NCBI RefSeq assembly: GCF_013131805.1 | Contig: NZ_JABJRC010000006.1 | Span: 372,001-436,000 of the forward strand | Reading direction: 5' to 3' | From: Kribbella sandramycini | GTDB taxonomy: Bacteria > Actinomycetota > Actinomycetes > Propionibacteriales > Kribbellaceae | Length of the DNA: 64,000 nt | Shown here: one piece after another, positions 23,807 through 31,905 of the stretch | Layout: every line of letters begins with the position of its first letter | Position numbering within the stretch: position 1 is the stretch's first letter | Notes under the pieces: generated by a model | Database searches by the model: none | Told to the model about the DNA's origin: nothing | What the model saw: the letters and a program-made list of their open reading frames with translations, nothing else | Translations under genes and position numbers: made by a program

Positions 23807-24199
23807 TCACAGGATCTCCGCGGCGGTGGCGGTGGCCGTCACGGTGATGGTGAGCTTGCCGTCGATCGTCTGCACGCCCGCGGTCTCCACCAGGGCGGTC
23901 AGCACGGTCCAGCCGAAGGACGTCGTGTCCGGCGTCCAGCCGGCCGGTACGACGGCGCTCGTGCGCACCGTCAGCTGCGGCGGCTCGATCTCGAAGACGC
24001 ACTCCAGGACGCCGTCCGTCGCGTGCGGGAGCAGCAGTGAGCAGGCCTCGTCGACGGCGATCCGCAGATCGTCGATCGCGTCCACCGTGAAGTCGTTGCG
24101 GGCCGCAAGGTTGCCCACCACCGACCGTGGGACGGCGATGTAGGCGCCGTCGGCCGGAATGCTCAGGCGGACCTCGGCCGATTTCCCCGTGCTGCTCAC
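23807..24199 (-). CDS. RsbW-like anti-sigma factor (GHKL ATPase)
   Basis: About 130 residues with the GHKL (HATPase) fold of RsbW/SpoIIAB. The N-box is DDLRIAVDEACSLLLPHA; GWTPDTTSFGWTVLTALVE covers the ATP-lid region. The glycine-rich G boxes are weaker than in enzymes, so kinase activity is uncertain, but sigma binding is plausible. The GTG at 24199 has GGAGAC at proper spacing; an ATG at 24232 has none. It precedes the SigF-type gene by 73 bases in the same direction and is its probable antagonist. No anti-anti-sigma gene is present in this window. Confidence 0.88.
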   Translation of the reverse strand: MSSTGKSAEVRLSIPADGAYIAVPRSVVGNLAARNDFTVDAIDDLRIAVDEACSLLLPHATDGVLECVFEIEPPQLTVRTSAVVPAGWTPDTTSFGWTVLTALVETAGVQTIDGKLTITVTATATAAEIL

Positions 24200-24286
24200 T
24201 TCGTCTCCTTCAGTAGGGCTGACGCCGTACATCTACCACTCTCAGCGCATTTGATGCACGGCGCCAGCCACTCCGAAGGATCAGCC

Positions 24287-25039
24287 TCAGGACGGCTCGA
24301 CGTGGGTCGGGTCGAGGACGCGGCGGAGGAAGAGTTTCGTCCGCTCCTCGCGGGGGTTCCCGATCACCTCGGCGGGCGGGCCCTGCTCGACGATGACGCC
24401 GCCGTCCATGAACACGACGCGGTCGGCGACCTCGCGGGCGAACGCCATCTCGTGGGTGACGACGAGCATCGTCATCCCCTCCAGCGCGAGTTTGCGCATC
24501 ACGGTCAGGACGTCGCCGACCAGCTCCGGGTCGAGCGCCGAGGTGGGCTCGTCGAAAAGCATCAGCGCCGGGTCCATCGACAGGGCCCGGGCGATCGCGA
24601 CCCGCTGCTGCTGCCCGCCGGACAGCTGCGCCGGGAACGCCTCCACCTTCTCGCTCAGGCCGACCCGCTCCAGGTTCGCGCGGGCGACCTTGTCGGCCTC
24701 CTCCGGTTTGCGCCGCAGGACGGTCGTCTGGGCGACCGTGCAGTTCTTCAGCACGTTCAGGTGCGGGAACAGGTTGAACTGCTGGAACACCATGCCGATC
24801 CCCGCGCGGGCGGCGTCCAGGTGGACGTCGGGGTCGGTGATCTCCTCACCGCGGACGAACACCTGTCCTTCCTGCGGCACCTCGAGCAGGTTGACGCAGC
24901 GCAGCAGCGTCGACTTGCCCGAGCCGGACGGGCCGATCACGCAGACCACCTCGCCCTGCTCGACGGTGAAGTCGATCCCGCGCAGGACGTGGTTGCCGCC
25001 GAAGGACTTGTGCAGGTTCTTGATTTCTACCAGTGCCAT
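24287..25039 (-). CDS. polar amino acid ABC transporter, ATP-binding protein (GlnQ type)
   Basis: 250 residues, a complete ABC ATPase: Walker A GPSGSGKSTLLR, Q-loop FQQFNLFPHL, signature LSGGQQQR, Walker B LMLFDEPTSALD and the switch VVTHEM. The sequence is of the HisP/GlnQ group that energises uptake of glutamine, glutamate, histidine or arginine. It is the last gene of a three-gene operon and starts one base after the permease stop. The C-terminal tail is short and without a regulatory domain. Confidence 0.95.
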   Translation of the reverse strand: MALVEIKNLHKSFGGNHVLRGIDFTVEQGEVVCVIGPSGSGKSTLLRCVNLLEVPQEGQVFVRGEEITDPDVHLDAARAGIGMVFQQFNLFPHLNVLKNCTVAQTTVLRRKPEEADKVARANLERVGLSEKVEAFPAQLSGGQQQRVAIARALSMDPALMLFDEPTSALDPELVGDVLTVMRKLALEGMTMLVVTHEMAFAREVADRVVFMDGGVIVEQGPPAEVIGNPREERTKLFLRRVLDPTHVEPS

Positions 25040-25040
25040 C

Positions 25041-25862
25041 TCAGCGGGCCCTCGCAGCCTTGGCCTCGAGCCGGCGGACCAGGAGGCCCAGCGGCAGGGT
25101 GATGATCAGGTAGCAGAAACCGCAGACCACGATCGGGGTCAGGTTCGAGTACGTGTTGGCCAGGTCCCGGCCGAAACCGGTCAGCTCGTACGCGTCGGCC
25201 GCGACGCCGATCATGAACACCAGCGACGAGTCCTTGACCAGCAGGATCAGGTCGTTGGTCAGCGGCGGCAGCACGATCCGGAACGCCTGCGGCAGCACGA
25301 TCTTGCGCAGCGCCAGCCCCGGCGGCATGCCCAGCGAGCGGGCCGCCTCGATCTGCCCCTTCGGCACCGCCTGGATCCCGGCCCGGATCACCTCGGCCAT
25401 GTAGGCCGCGGCGACGATACCGAGCGCGAGCCAGACCACGCCGTACGGGTCCCAGGGGATGGTCATCCCCTCGAAGGCCAGCGGCAGCAGGCTGAACGCG
25501 ATGAAGACGACGATCGCCGGCAGGCCGCGGAAGAACTCGATGTAGGCGGTCGCGAGCCAGCGGTACGGGCCGACGCTGGACAACCGCATCAGCGCCAGCA
25601 CCGTGCCGCCGGCCAGACCGATCACGAACGCGCCGGCGGTGTACTCGAGCGTCTTGACGAGCGCCTGGAGGACGCCGTCCTGGAACGTCGACTTGATGAA
25701 CTCCGGCTTGAAGAACACCGAGCCGATCTGGCCCCAGTCCGCGCTGAACAGCGCGACCAGGACCAGCACGACCAGGACGGCGTACTGGATCAGGCGGGAG
25801 CGCTGGGCCCGCTTACGCGGGCTCAGCCCCTTCCGTACGACGGTGTCGGTCGGAGTACTCAC
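25041..25862 (-). CDS. polar amino acid ABC transporter, permease
   Basis: 273 residues with five or six membrane helices and the HisM/GlnP signature: the EAA loop GQIEAARSLGMPPGLALRKI and LALGIVAAAYMAEVIRAGIQ before it. The extended basic N-terminus is cytoplasmic. Only one permease gene is present, so the transporter must use a homodimer. It overlaps the end of the binding-protein gene by four bases. Confidence 0.95.
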   Translation of the reverse strand: MSTPTDTVVRKGLSPRKRAQRSRLIQYAVLVVLVLVALFSADWGQIGSVFFKPEFIKSTFQDGVLQALVKTLEYTAGAFVIGLAGGTVLALMRLSSVGPYRWLATAYIEFFRGLPAIVVFIAFSLLPLAFEGMTIPWDPYGVVWLALGIVAAAYMAEVIRAGIQAVPKGQIEAARSLGMPPGLALRKIVLPQAFRIVLPPLTNDLILLVKDSSLVFMIGVAADAYELTGFGRDLANTYSNLTPIVVCGFCYLIITLPLGLLVRRLEAKAARAR

Positions 25863-26707
25863 TTCTTCGGCTCAACCCCGAACCAGGTCTTGTAGATCTC
25901 GTTGTACTTGCCGTCGGACTTCGCCTTGGTCAGCAGCTCGTTGAACTTGGCCACGATCTTCGGGCCGGAGCCGTCCTTCAGCGCGGCGAAACCGTACTGC
26001 TCGCCGGTGTCGAACTCGGCGACCACGGCCATCTCCGGGTTGTCCTTGACGAAGTCGTACAGGACGCCGTTGTCGTTGATCCCGGCGTCGACGCGGCCGG
26101 ACTTGACGTTGTTCACCTGCAGGGCCAGGTCGTTGAACGGGATCACCGTGTAGCCGTTGGCCGCGGCGTTGTCATCGGCGTACTTCTTACCGGTGGTGTC
26201 GGCCTGGGCGCCGATCTTCTTGCCCTTCAGGTCGGCCAGGCCCTTGATCCCGGAGTCCTTCTTGGCCATCAGCACCTGGGTGGCGTCCATGTACGGGTCG
26301 GTGATGCTGAGCGCGGCCTGGCGCTCCGGCGTGATCGTCATCGCGCCCATCCCGATATCGCACTTCTTCGCCTGGAAGGCGGCGCCGGAGGTGACCTGGG
26401 CCCACTCGATGTTGACCACGTCGACCTTCAGGCCGAGGTCGTCGGACAGCAGTTTCAGCAGGTCGACGTCGAACCCGACCACGTCGGTGCCGTCCTTGTA
26501 CTGGAACGGCTTGTACGGCAGGTGCGTGCAGATCGTCAGCTGACCGGACTTCACCAGGTCGATCCCGGCGGCCTTGGCCTTGTCCTCGGACCCGCCCCCG
26601 CTACCCGACTCGCCGCCGCCGCAGGCGGCCAGCGAGAGCGCGAGGACGGCGGCGGAGGTGACCGCCACAGTCCGGCGATGCTTACGGAAGGTGCGGACGA
26701 TGTTCAT
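25859..26707 (-). CDS. amino acid ABC transporter, substrate-binding lipoprotein
   Basis: 282 residues of the family 3 solute-binding proteins. A basic N-terminus and hydrophobic stretch end in the lipobox LSLAACGGG, so the mature protein is lipid-anchored at Cys. The two-lobe domain includes GFDVDLLKLLSDDLGLK and IGAQADTTGKKYAD. Ligand class is polar amino acids; the actual ligand is not fixed. ATG 26707 has GAGGAG eight bases upstream. It heads the operon with the permease and ATPase genes and is divergent from the malic enzyme gene. Confidence 0.93.
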   Translation of the reverse strand: MNIVRTFRKHRRTVAVTSAAVLALSLAACGGGESGSGGGSEDKAKAAGIDLVKSGQLTICTHLPYKPFQYKDGTDVVGFDVDLLKLLSDDLGLKVDVVNIEWAQVTSGAAFQAKKCDIGMGAMTITPERQAALSITDPYMDATQVLMAKKDSGIKGLADLKGKKIGAQADTTGKKYADDNAAANGYTVIPFNDLALQVNNVKSGRVDAGINDNGVLYDFVKDNPEMAVVAEFDTGEQYGFAALKDGSGPKIVAKFNELLTKAKSDGKYNEIYKTWFGVEPKK

Positions 26708-26935
26708 CGCGAATACTCCTCGACAGGGGTCTGAATTCCCGCATCCTGGCACAGCAGGGAGTTCCCGGCCCGGAGATGGCCGGGATCGTTATCTGTGTGG
26801 GGCCGCTCACAGCAGACCAGTGGGCGCTGTGGTTTACTCGATGAGTACGGGCGACCCCCTGGAAACACTGCCGATCGACGCACCTTTGTCGAGGCGCTCA
26901 CATTCTGCTCACACGTTTGTTCGAGGGGTTCTCAC
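26708..26935. promoter_or_regulatory. divergent region between the ABC importer and malic enzyme genes
   Basis: About 230 bases without a gene. CCCGGCC and GGCCGGG (about 26767-26787) form a seven-base inverted repeat in the middle. No recognised operator or clear -35/-10 pair was found; the region must hold both promoters. Confidence 0.35.
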
Positions 26936-28132
26936 ATGGTCGCCCAGCCTGTTTCTGCTGCTCTCACCGATGCGTACGCCGGTGATCCGGTCTTCGATCT
27001 GCATGTCGGGGGCAAGATCGAGGTCACGTCCTCGGTGCACGTCACCGATGCCGCCGAGCTGTCCAAGGCCTACACGCCGGGTGTCGCCCGGGTCTGTACG
27101 GCGATCGCGGCGGACCCGTCGCTCGCCCGCCGTTACACCTGGCGGTCGAATGTGGTCGCGGTCGTCACCGACGGTACTGCTGTGCTCGGTCTGGGTGACA
27201 TCGGGCCGACGGCCTCGCTGCCGGTGATGGAGGGTAAGGCGCTGCTGTTCAAGGAGTTCGGCGGCGTCGACTCGGTGCCGATCGCGCTGGACTGCACCGA
27301 CGTCGACGAGTTCGTCGAGACCGTCGTCCGGATGGCGCCGTCGTTCGGCGGGATCAACCTCGAGGACATCTCCGCCCCGCGCTGTTTCGAGATCGAGCGC
27401 CGGCTCAAGGAGCGGCTCGACATCCCGGTCTTCCACGACGACCAGCACGGGACGGCGGTCGTCGTCCTGGCCGCGCTGCAGAACGCGCTCCGGGTGACCG
27501 GTAAGTCGATCTCCGACATCCGCGTCGTGATCTCCGGCGCCGGGGCCGCCGGGGTCGCCTGCGCCCGGATCCTGCTCCAGGCCGGCGTCGGCGACCTGGC
27601 CGTCGTCGACTCCAAGGGCGTTCTGCACGAGGACCGCCCGGACCTGAACCCGGTCAAACTCTCGCTGGCCCGCGACACCAACACCGGCGGCCTGTCCGGC
27701 CGGCTCGTCGACGCCCTCGACGGCGCCGACGTCTTCCTCGGCGTCTCCGGCGGCACCGTGCCCGAAGAAGCCATCGCCCGGATGGCCCCCGGCGCGATGA
27801 TCTTCGCCCTCGCCAACCCCAACCCCGAGGTCCACCCCGACCTGGCCCACCGGCACGCCGCCGTCGTCGCCACCGGCCGCTCCGACTTCCCCAACCAGAT
27901 CAACAACGTCCTGGCCTTTCCCGGCATCTTCCGCGGCGCCTTCGACGCCGGCGCCACCCGCATCACCGAAGGCATGAAACTCGCCGCCGCCCAAGCCCTG
28001 GCCGCCCTCATCACCCCCACCGACCTCCGCCCCGACTACATCATCCCCTCCCCCTTCGACCCCCGAGTAGCCCCCGCGGTCGCCACCGCAGTAGCCCAAG
28101 CCGCCCGCCAAGAAGCCGTAACCCGCCCCTGA
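26936..28132 (+). CDS. NAD(P)-dependent malic enzyme (short form)
   Basis: 398 residues, the compact bacterial malic enzyme. The N-terminal part holds KAYTPGVARVC with the catalytic Tyr, GKALLFKEFGGVDSVPI with the catalytic Lys, and INLEDISAPRCFEIE plus HDDQHGTAVV for the metal and substrate site; the nucleotide-binding strand is ISGAGAAGVACARIL. It decarboxylates malate to pyruvate, giving NAD(P)H. No C-terminal phosphotransacetylase domain is fused. The ATG at 26936 has AGGGG nearby. The last 350 bases are strikingly C-rich in third positions. Confidence 0.95.
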   Translation: MVAQPVSAALTDAYAGDPVFDLHVGGKIEVTSSVHVTDAAELSKAYTPGVARVCTAIAADPSLARRYTWRSNVVAVVTDGTAVLGLGDIGPTASLPVMEGKALLFKEFGGVDSVPIALDCTDVDEFVETVVRMAPSFGGINLEDISAPRCFEIERRLKERLDIPVFHDDQHGTAVVVLAALQNALRVTGKSISDIRVVISGAGAAGVACARILLQAGVGDLAVVDSKGVLHEDRPDLNPVKLSLARDTNTGGLSGRLVDALDGADVFLGVSGGTVPEEAIARMAPGAMIFALANPNPEVHPDLAHRHAAVVATGRSDFPNQINNVLAFPGIFRGAFDAGATRITEGMKLAAAQALAALITPTDLRPDYIIPSPFDPRVAPAVATAVAQAARQEAVTRP

Positions 28133-28162
28133 CCCCCGCCCAACCCGCCCCTGCCCCGCCCA

Positions 28163-28197
28163 GCCCTTCCTGGGCCAACCCACCCCAGGAAGAGGGC
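28163..28197 (+). terminator. terminator after the malic enzyme gene
   Basis: GCCCTTCCTGGG (28163-28174) pairs with CCCAGGAA and GGGC (28184-28191, 28194-28197) with a two-base bulge. It begins 30 bases after the stop codon. Confidence 0.75.
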
Positions 28198-28326
28198 TCA
28201 CAGACCTCCCTTCCACAGTTCTCGGCCGCTGACCAGCCCGGCCCGCAGGAAGCTTCCGGCCGCCTGCGGAGGAGGTGGGTGAAGTTGGTTACTGATGGGT
28301 TCGGGCCGGCGGCTTATGGTGACTGC

Positions 28327-29295
28327 ATGCTTGCTGCTTATGCTGCGCGGTTCGATGGGGACGACCCGGTGGGGGCGCTCGAGGTGGGGGAGCGGCCGGA
28401 GCCGGAGGCGCGGGAGGGGTGGGTGGTGGTGGAGGTGCGAGCTTCGGCGTTGAACCACCATGACTTGTGGTCGTTGAAGGGGGTTGGGCTCAGGGAGCAG
28501 AACCTGCCGATGATCTTGGGGTGTGATGCGGCGGGGGTGGATCCGGATGGCAACGAGGTGGTTGTGCATGCGGTGGTGTCGGATCCGGGGTGGAAGGGCG
28601 ACGAGACACTCGATCCGAAGCGGTCGTTGCTGAGTGAGCGGTATCAGGGGACGCTGGCGCAGAAGGTCGCGGTGCCGGCGGGGAACGTGGTGCCGAAGCC
28701 GGCTGGGCTGAGTTTCGAGCAGGCCGCATGTCTGCCGACGGCGTGGCTGACGGCGTACCGGATGTTGTTCACGCAGTCCGACCTGAAGCCGGGGGACACC
28801 GTGCTCGTACAGGGCGCCGGCGGGGGTGTGGCGACGGCGCTGATCACGCTCGCCCGGCATGCGGGGATCCGGGTCTGGGCGACCAGCCGCGACGAGGCGA
28901 AGCGGGCGCGGGCGGTCGAGATCGGGGCGCACGAAGCCTTCGAGTCCGGCGCGCGGCTGCCCGAGCGGGTCGACGCGGTGATGGAGACGGTCGGTCAGGC
29001 GACGTGGTCGCACTCGCTGAAGTCGCTCAAACAGGGCGGCACCGTGGTGATCTCCGGCGCGACGAGCGGCCAGGCGCCGCCGTCCGCCGAGCTGAACCGG
29101 ATCTTCTTCCTGCAGCTCCGCGTCCAGGGCTCCACGATGGGCACCCGGACGGAGCTGGCCGAGCTCGTCCAGTTCATGGCCAACGCGGGGATCGAGCCGC
29201 ATATCGACTCCGTTCTCCCACTCGCCGACGCCCGCGAAGGGTTCGCGAAGATGCACGAGGGCGACGTCTTCGGCAAGATCGTTTTCACCGTCTGA
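28327..29295 (+). CDS. zinc-type alcohol dehydrogenase-like (MDR) oxidoreductase
   Basis: 322 residues of the medium-chain dehydrogenase/reductase superfamily. The GroES-like part contains ASALNHHDLWSLKG and GCDAAGV; the Rossmann part contains VLVQGAGGGVATALITLARH and ends in a typical FGKIVFTV. The structural-zinc cysteine cluster is absent and catalytic zinc ligands are incomplete, so it is closer to quinone oxidoreductase/zinc-free MDR enzymes reducing an activated C=C or C=O with NADPH (inference). ATG at 28327 is taken because the family begins there; an upstream in-frame start at 28279 is possible. The first 400 bases are G- and T-rich in third positions. The GNAT gene begins right after the stop codon. 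Confidence 0.85.
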   Translation: MLAAYAARFDGDDPVGALEVGERPEPEAREGWVVVEVRASALNHHDLWSLKGVGLREQNLPMILGCDAAGVDPDGNEVVVHAVVSDPGWKGDETLDPKRSLLSERYQGTLAQKVAVPAGNVVPKPAGLSFEQAACLPTAWLTAYRMLFTQSDLKPGDTVLVQGAGGGVATALITLARHAGIRVWATSRDEAKRARAVEIGAHEAFESGARLPERVDAVMETVGQATWSHSLKSLKQGGTVVISGATSGQAPPSAELNRIFFLQLRVQGSTMGTRTELAELVQFMANAGIEPHIDSVLPLADAREGFAKMHEGDVFGKIVFTV

Positions 29296-29787
29296 GTGAA
29301 CATCCGCAAAGCCACCGTCGCGGACGCCGAGGCCGCTGCCTGGTGCCATCTGCTGTGCTGGCAAGAGGCGTACGCCGGGCTGGCGCCGGCCGACCTCCTC
29401 GCCCAACGGACGGCGGACGTCGGCAAACGCGTCGATCGCTGGCGCCAAGCACTTCACGACGGCCAGACCCGCTGGCTGGCGATCGGCCCCGAGACGACCG
29501 TCCAGGATCGGGTCGCCGGCTTCGCGATCGCCGGGCCCAACCGGGACGACGACGCGCCGACGGAGCTTGAGCTGCAGTCGATCTATGTGCGGCGGGCGAG
29601 CTGGGGGAGCGGCCTGGCCGACCGCCTGATGGAGGTTGCCGTCGGCAAGGAGCCGGCCAGCCTGTGGGTCTTCGAGGAGAACGCCCGCGCGCTCAGGTTC
29701 TATCGACGGCACGGGTTCGCGGCCGACGGCGTCCGTAAGTTCGACGACTTCTTCGGCCTGCACGAGATCCGCCTGGTCCGCGGCTGA
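29296..29787 (+). CDS. GNAT family N-acetyltransferase
   Basis: 163 residues with the GNAT order: NIRKATVADAEAAAWCHLLC at the start, LELQSIYVRRASWGSGLADRLM, in which the acetyl-CoA pyrophosphate loop is the R-x-x-x-G-S-G form, and ALRFYRRHGFAADG at the end. The acceptor is unknown. The GTG start directly abuts the TGA of the preceding oxidoreductase, so the two are one transcript. A small GTTTCC/GGAAAC hairpin (29789-29804) follows the stop. Confidence 0.88.
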   Translation: MNIRKATVADAEAAAWCHLLCWQEAYAGLAPADLLAQRTADVGKRVDRWRQALHDGQTRWLAIGPETTVQDRVAGFAIAGPNRDDDAPTELELQSIYVRRASWGSGLADRLMEVAVGKEPASLWVFEENARALRFYRRHGFAADGVRKFDDFFGLHEIRLVRG

Positions 29788-29850
29788 CGTTTCCTGCCGG
29801 AAACATGGGCGTCGCACGGGGGCAACGCGCGTGGCGCACGCTGGTCCTAC

Positions 29851-29869
29851 CGCCGGGAAACCCCCGGCG
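29851..29869 (+). terminator. short hairpin between the GNAT and WhiB-like genes
   Basis: CGCCGGG (29851-29857) pairs with CCCGGCG (29863-29869) around five bases. It lies in the 121-base gap before the WhiB-like gene. It may terminate the upstream pair or belong to the WhiB leader. Confidence 0.4.
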
Positions 29870-29908
29870 TACTCGATCCGCCCGATCGATGAGGGAGCAG
29901 GAGTGCCC

Positions 29909-30211
29909 ATGAGGCCGCTTTTGACGGTGATCGTCGACCCCGCCGACAACTGGATGAGCCGGGCCGCGTGTATCGGCCAGGCCCCGTCGTACGACGAGAG
30001 CGCCAGCCAGTGGGAGCAGCGCAAGGCGCAGGCGATCTGCCTGACCTCGTGCCCGGTCCTCGAGGAATGCCGCGATTGGGCCCGCCGCACCAAGTTCACC
30101 GGCACCGCCGCCGGCGAGAAGTTCCTCTCCGGACGCCGCCGCGGCCGCCCCGGTCCGCAGGAGCGCCGCAACCGCGTCCCCGCCGCCCAGCAGGAGCAGC
30201 AGGCCAGCTAG
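29909..30211 (+). CDS. atypical WhiB-family protein
   Basis: 100 residues with four cysteines at 21, 44, 48 and 54. The centre reads CLTSCPVLEEC, a C-x3-C-x5-C spacing instead of the common C-x2-C-x5-C, and the glycine-rich GVWGG turn is replaced by FTGTAAGEK. The C-terminus is basic (SGRRRGRPG), with the Arg-Gly-Arg-Pro core of an AT-hook-like or WhiB DNA-binding tail. It can still bind an iron-sulphur cluster, but its sigma-factor contact surface must differ. The ATG at 29909 follows GGAGCAGGAG; a GTG two codons earlier is possible. The stop overlaps the converging exchanger gene by four bases. Confidence 0.8.
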   Translation: MRPLLTVIVDPADNWMSRAACIGQAPSYDESASQWEQRKAQAICLTSCPVLEECRDWARRTKFTGTAAGEKFLSGRRRGRPGPQERRNRVPAAQQEQQAS

Positions 30212-31437
30212 ACGTTGACGAGCTCGCGCTCCGCGGCCGCGGGCTCGGTCACCTTCCGGAACGGCGCCTGCAGCGTGATCCACAGGTACTTCCGGTTCCG
30301 CACGGCGGCGATCACGGCGAGCGCGAAGTAGATCCCGCAGAGCACGTACCGCCCGGTCTGCCCCGGGACGGCGAACTGGATCGCGAACAGCCCGAGCAGC
30401 GTCCACGCGGCCCACCGCGGGAAGCGCAGGCTGAGCAGGACGGCGATCCCGAGCAGGGTCTGCGTCGCGGTCAGCAGGAACTCCTCGACCTGCCGGCCGT
30501 CCAGCTGCAGCGCGGCCGGGCCGCCGCCGAGGCCGTAGGCGATCGGCAGGCTGCCGATCAGCAGCGTCCACTGGTTCACCTTGGCCGAGATCAGCAGGCC
30601 GAGCGCGGCCGCGCCCTTGCCACGCCAGGCGAACAGCAACGCGATGATGAACTCCGGCGCCTCGGACGCGAGCGGCGCGAGCCACTGCACGAGCAGGAAC
30701 TGGTCGATCCCGAGCGCCTGCCCGCCGTCGACGAGCGAGTCGGCGAACGGCTCGGCCGCCGCCAGGATGACCCCGGCCGCGACGGCGAACATGCCGACCA
30801 CGGTGATCCGGCGCTGCAGTTTTGGCAGCCCGCCGATGGTGGCGGCCGGCCCGATCAGCTCCGGCTCGTCGTCATGCCCGGACAGGGCCGCGCGGTACAG
30901 GTAGTAGCCGAAGAACGCGAGCAACAGCAGCCCGAGAATCAGGTGGATCTGACCGGTCGCCGGGATCACGAACGCGACCACCCCGGCGATCGCCAGGAAC
31001 CCGAGCTCGCGCCGGTACCCCGACTCCAGCACGAGCTCCCGCACCGTGCGGCCGCTGCGCCGGGAGGCGACGTACAGGCTGATCAGGACGACGCTGGACC
31101 AGCCGAGGCCGAGCAGCAGCCGGTTCGAGCCGGTCATGTTGGCGGCGGCGTACTGCACGTAGTCGGGGTTGCTCCCCGCGGTGTGCGCGAAGTAGAGATC
31201 GACGGCGTACTCCGGCAGGACGGCGATGACCGCGAGCAGCGCGATCGCCAGACCGCCCGAGATGTCCACCTCCGCGGCCTCGGCCGCCCAGGCGAGCACG
31301 AACGACGCGGCGACCACTGCCAGCCCGAACACCAGCATCGACACCAGGGCCGGCGGGTGGACGCCGACCAGCCGCAGGACGACCGCCGGGACGGCGACCG
31401 TCAGCAACATCAGCACGGGGCGCAGTGCTCTGACCAT
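30208..31437 (-). CDS. sodium/calcium exchanger-like cation antiporter (CaCA superfamily)
   Basis: 409 residues, about 11 membrane helices with two inverted alpha repeats: VLPEYAVDLYFA with AAANMTGSN, and LAPLASEAPEFIIALLFAW with ISAKVNQWTLLIG. The acidic residue in each (E of PEYA and PEFI) and the paired Asn/Ser are the ion-coordinating sites of the family. Exported ions may be calcium or another divalent metal. The ATG at 31437 is preferred; a GTG at 31464 would start inside a perfect palindrome. It is divergent from an ArsR-type regulator with a metal-site motif, which suggests that it exports a metal such as zinc, cobalt or manganese (inference). Confidence 0.85.
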   Translation of the reverse strand: MVRALRPVLMLLTVAVPAVVLRLVGVHPPALVSMLVFGLAVVAASFVLAWAAEAAEVDISGGLAIALLAVIAVLPEYAVDLYFAHTAGSNPDYVQYAAANMTGSNRLLLGLGWSSVVLISLYVASRRSGRTVRELVLESGYRRELGFLAIAGVVAFVIPATGQIHLILGLLLLAFFGYYLYRAALSGHDDEPELIGPAATIGGLPKLQRRITVVGMFAVAAGVILAAAEPFADSLVDGGQALGIDQFLLVQWLAPLASEAPEFIIALLFAWRGKGAAALGLLISAKVNQWTLLIGSLPIAYGLGGGPAALQLDGRQVEEFLLTATQTLLGIAVLLSLRFPRWAAWTLLGLFAIQFAVPGQTGRYVLCGIYFALAVIAAVRNRKYLWITLQAPFRKVTEPAAAERELVNV

Positions 31438-31462
31438 GGCTCCAGCGTCGCATCGTTTCGAC

Positions 31463-31482
31463 ACTTTCGCAATTGCGAAAGT
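31463..31482. promoter_or_regulatory. perfect 20-bp palindrome, likely ArsR operator
   Basis: ACTTTCGCAATTGCGAAAGT is fully self-complementary. It lies 25 bases before the exchanger ATG and 69 bases before the ArsR ATG, in the only gap between the divergent genes. Length and AT-rich centre are like the operators of SmtB/CzrA-type repressors. Confidence 0.75.
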
Positions 31483-31551
31483 ATGAGACTGTCATCACCC
31501 CGGCCCGGCGTGGCGACTTGCGGGCCGTTCAGCGGTCACAATGACTGCGCG

Positions 31552-31905
31552 ATGACGACGTTCCCCGAACCGACGAAGGCCCAGCTGGACTCCGCCGCCG
31601 GCACCTTCGCGATGCTCTCCGCCCCGGTCCGGCTGCACCTGGTCTCCCTGGCCGCCCAGGGCGAGTACGACGTCGGCACGCTCGCCGACCGCGTCGGCGT
31701 CAGCATCGCCACCGCCAGCCAGCACCTCGGCAAACTCCGCCTGGCCGGCATCATCACCGCCCGCCGCGAGGGCCGCCGGCACATCTACACCGTCGACGAC
31801 CCGCACGTCCTCAACCTCGTCGACCAGATCTTCGAGCACATCGCCCCCGACGGCTCCCTGGCCCCCGACCCACCCCGCCGCACCAGGCCCCCGCACACCG
31901 ACTAG
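31552..31905 (+). CDS. ArsR/SmtB-family metal-responsive repressor
   Basis: 117 residues, winged-helix dimer: AMLSAPVRLHLVSLAAQGEYDV, then recognition helix VSIATASQHLGKLRLAG and wing RREGRRHIYT. There are no cysteines. The last helix has D83-P-H85 and H96 with the 11-residue His-His spacing of the alpha-5 zinc/cobalt/nickel site (D-x-H-x10-H) of SmtB, CzrA and NmtR; the fourth ligand position is proline. It probably releases DNA on binding a divalent metal and controls the divergent exchanger. Its end overlaps the converging ATPase gene by four bases. Confidence 0.88.
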   Translation: MTTFPEPTKAQLDSAAGTFAMLSAPVRLHLVSLAAQGEYDVGTLADRVGVSIATASQHLGKLRLAGIITARREGRRHIYTVDDPHVLNLVDQIFEHIAPDGSLAPDPPRRTRPPHTD

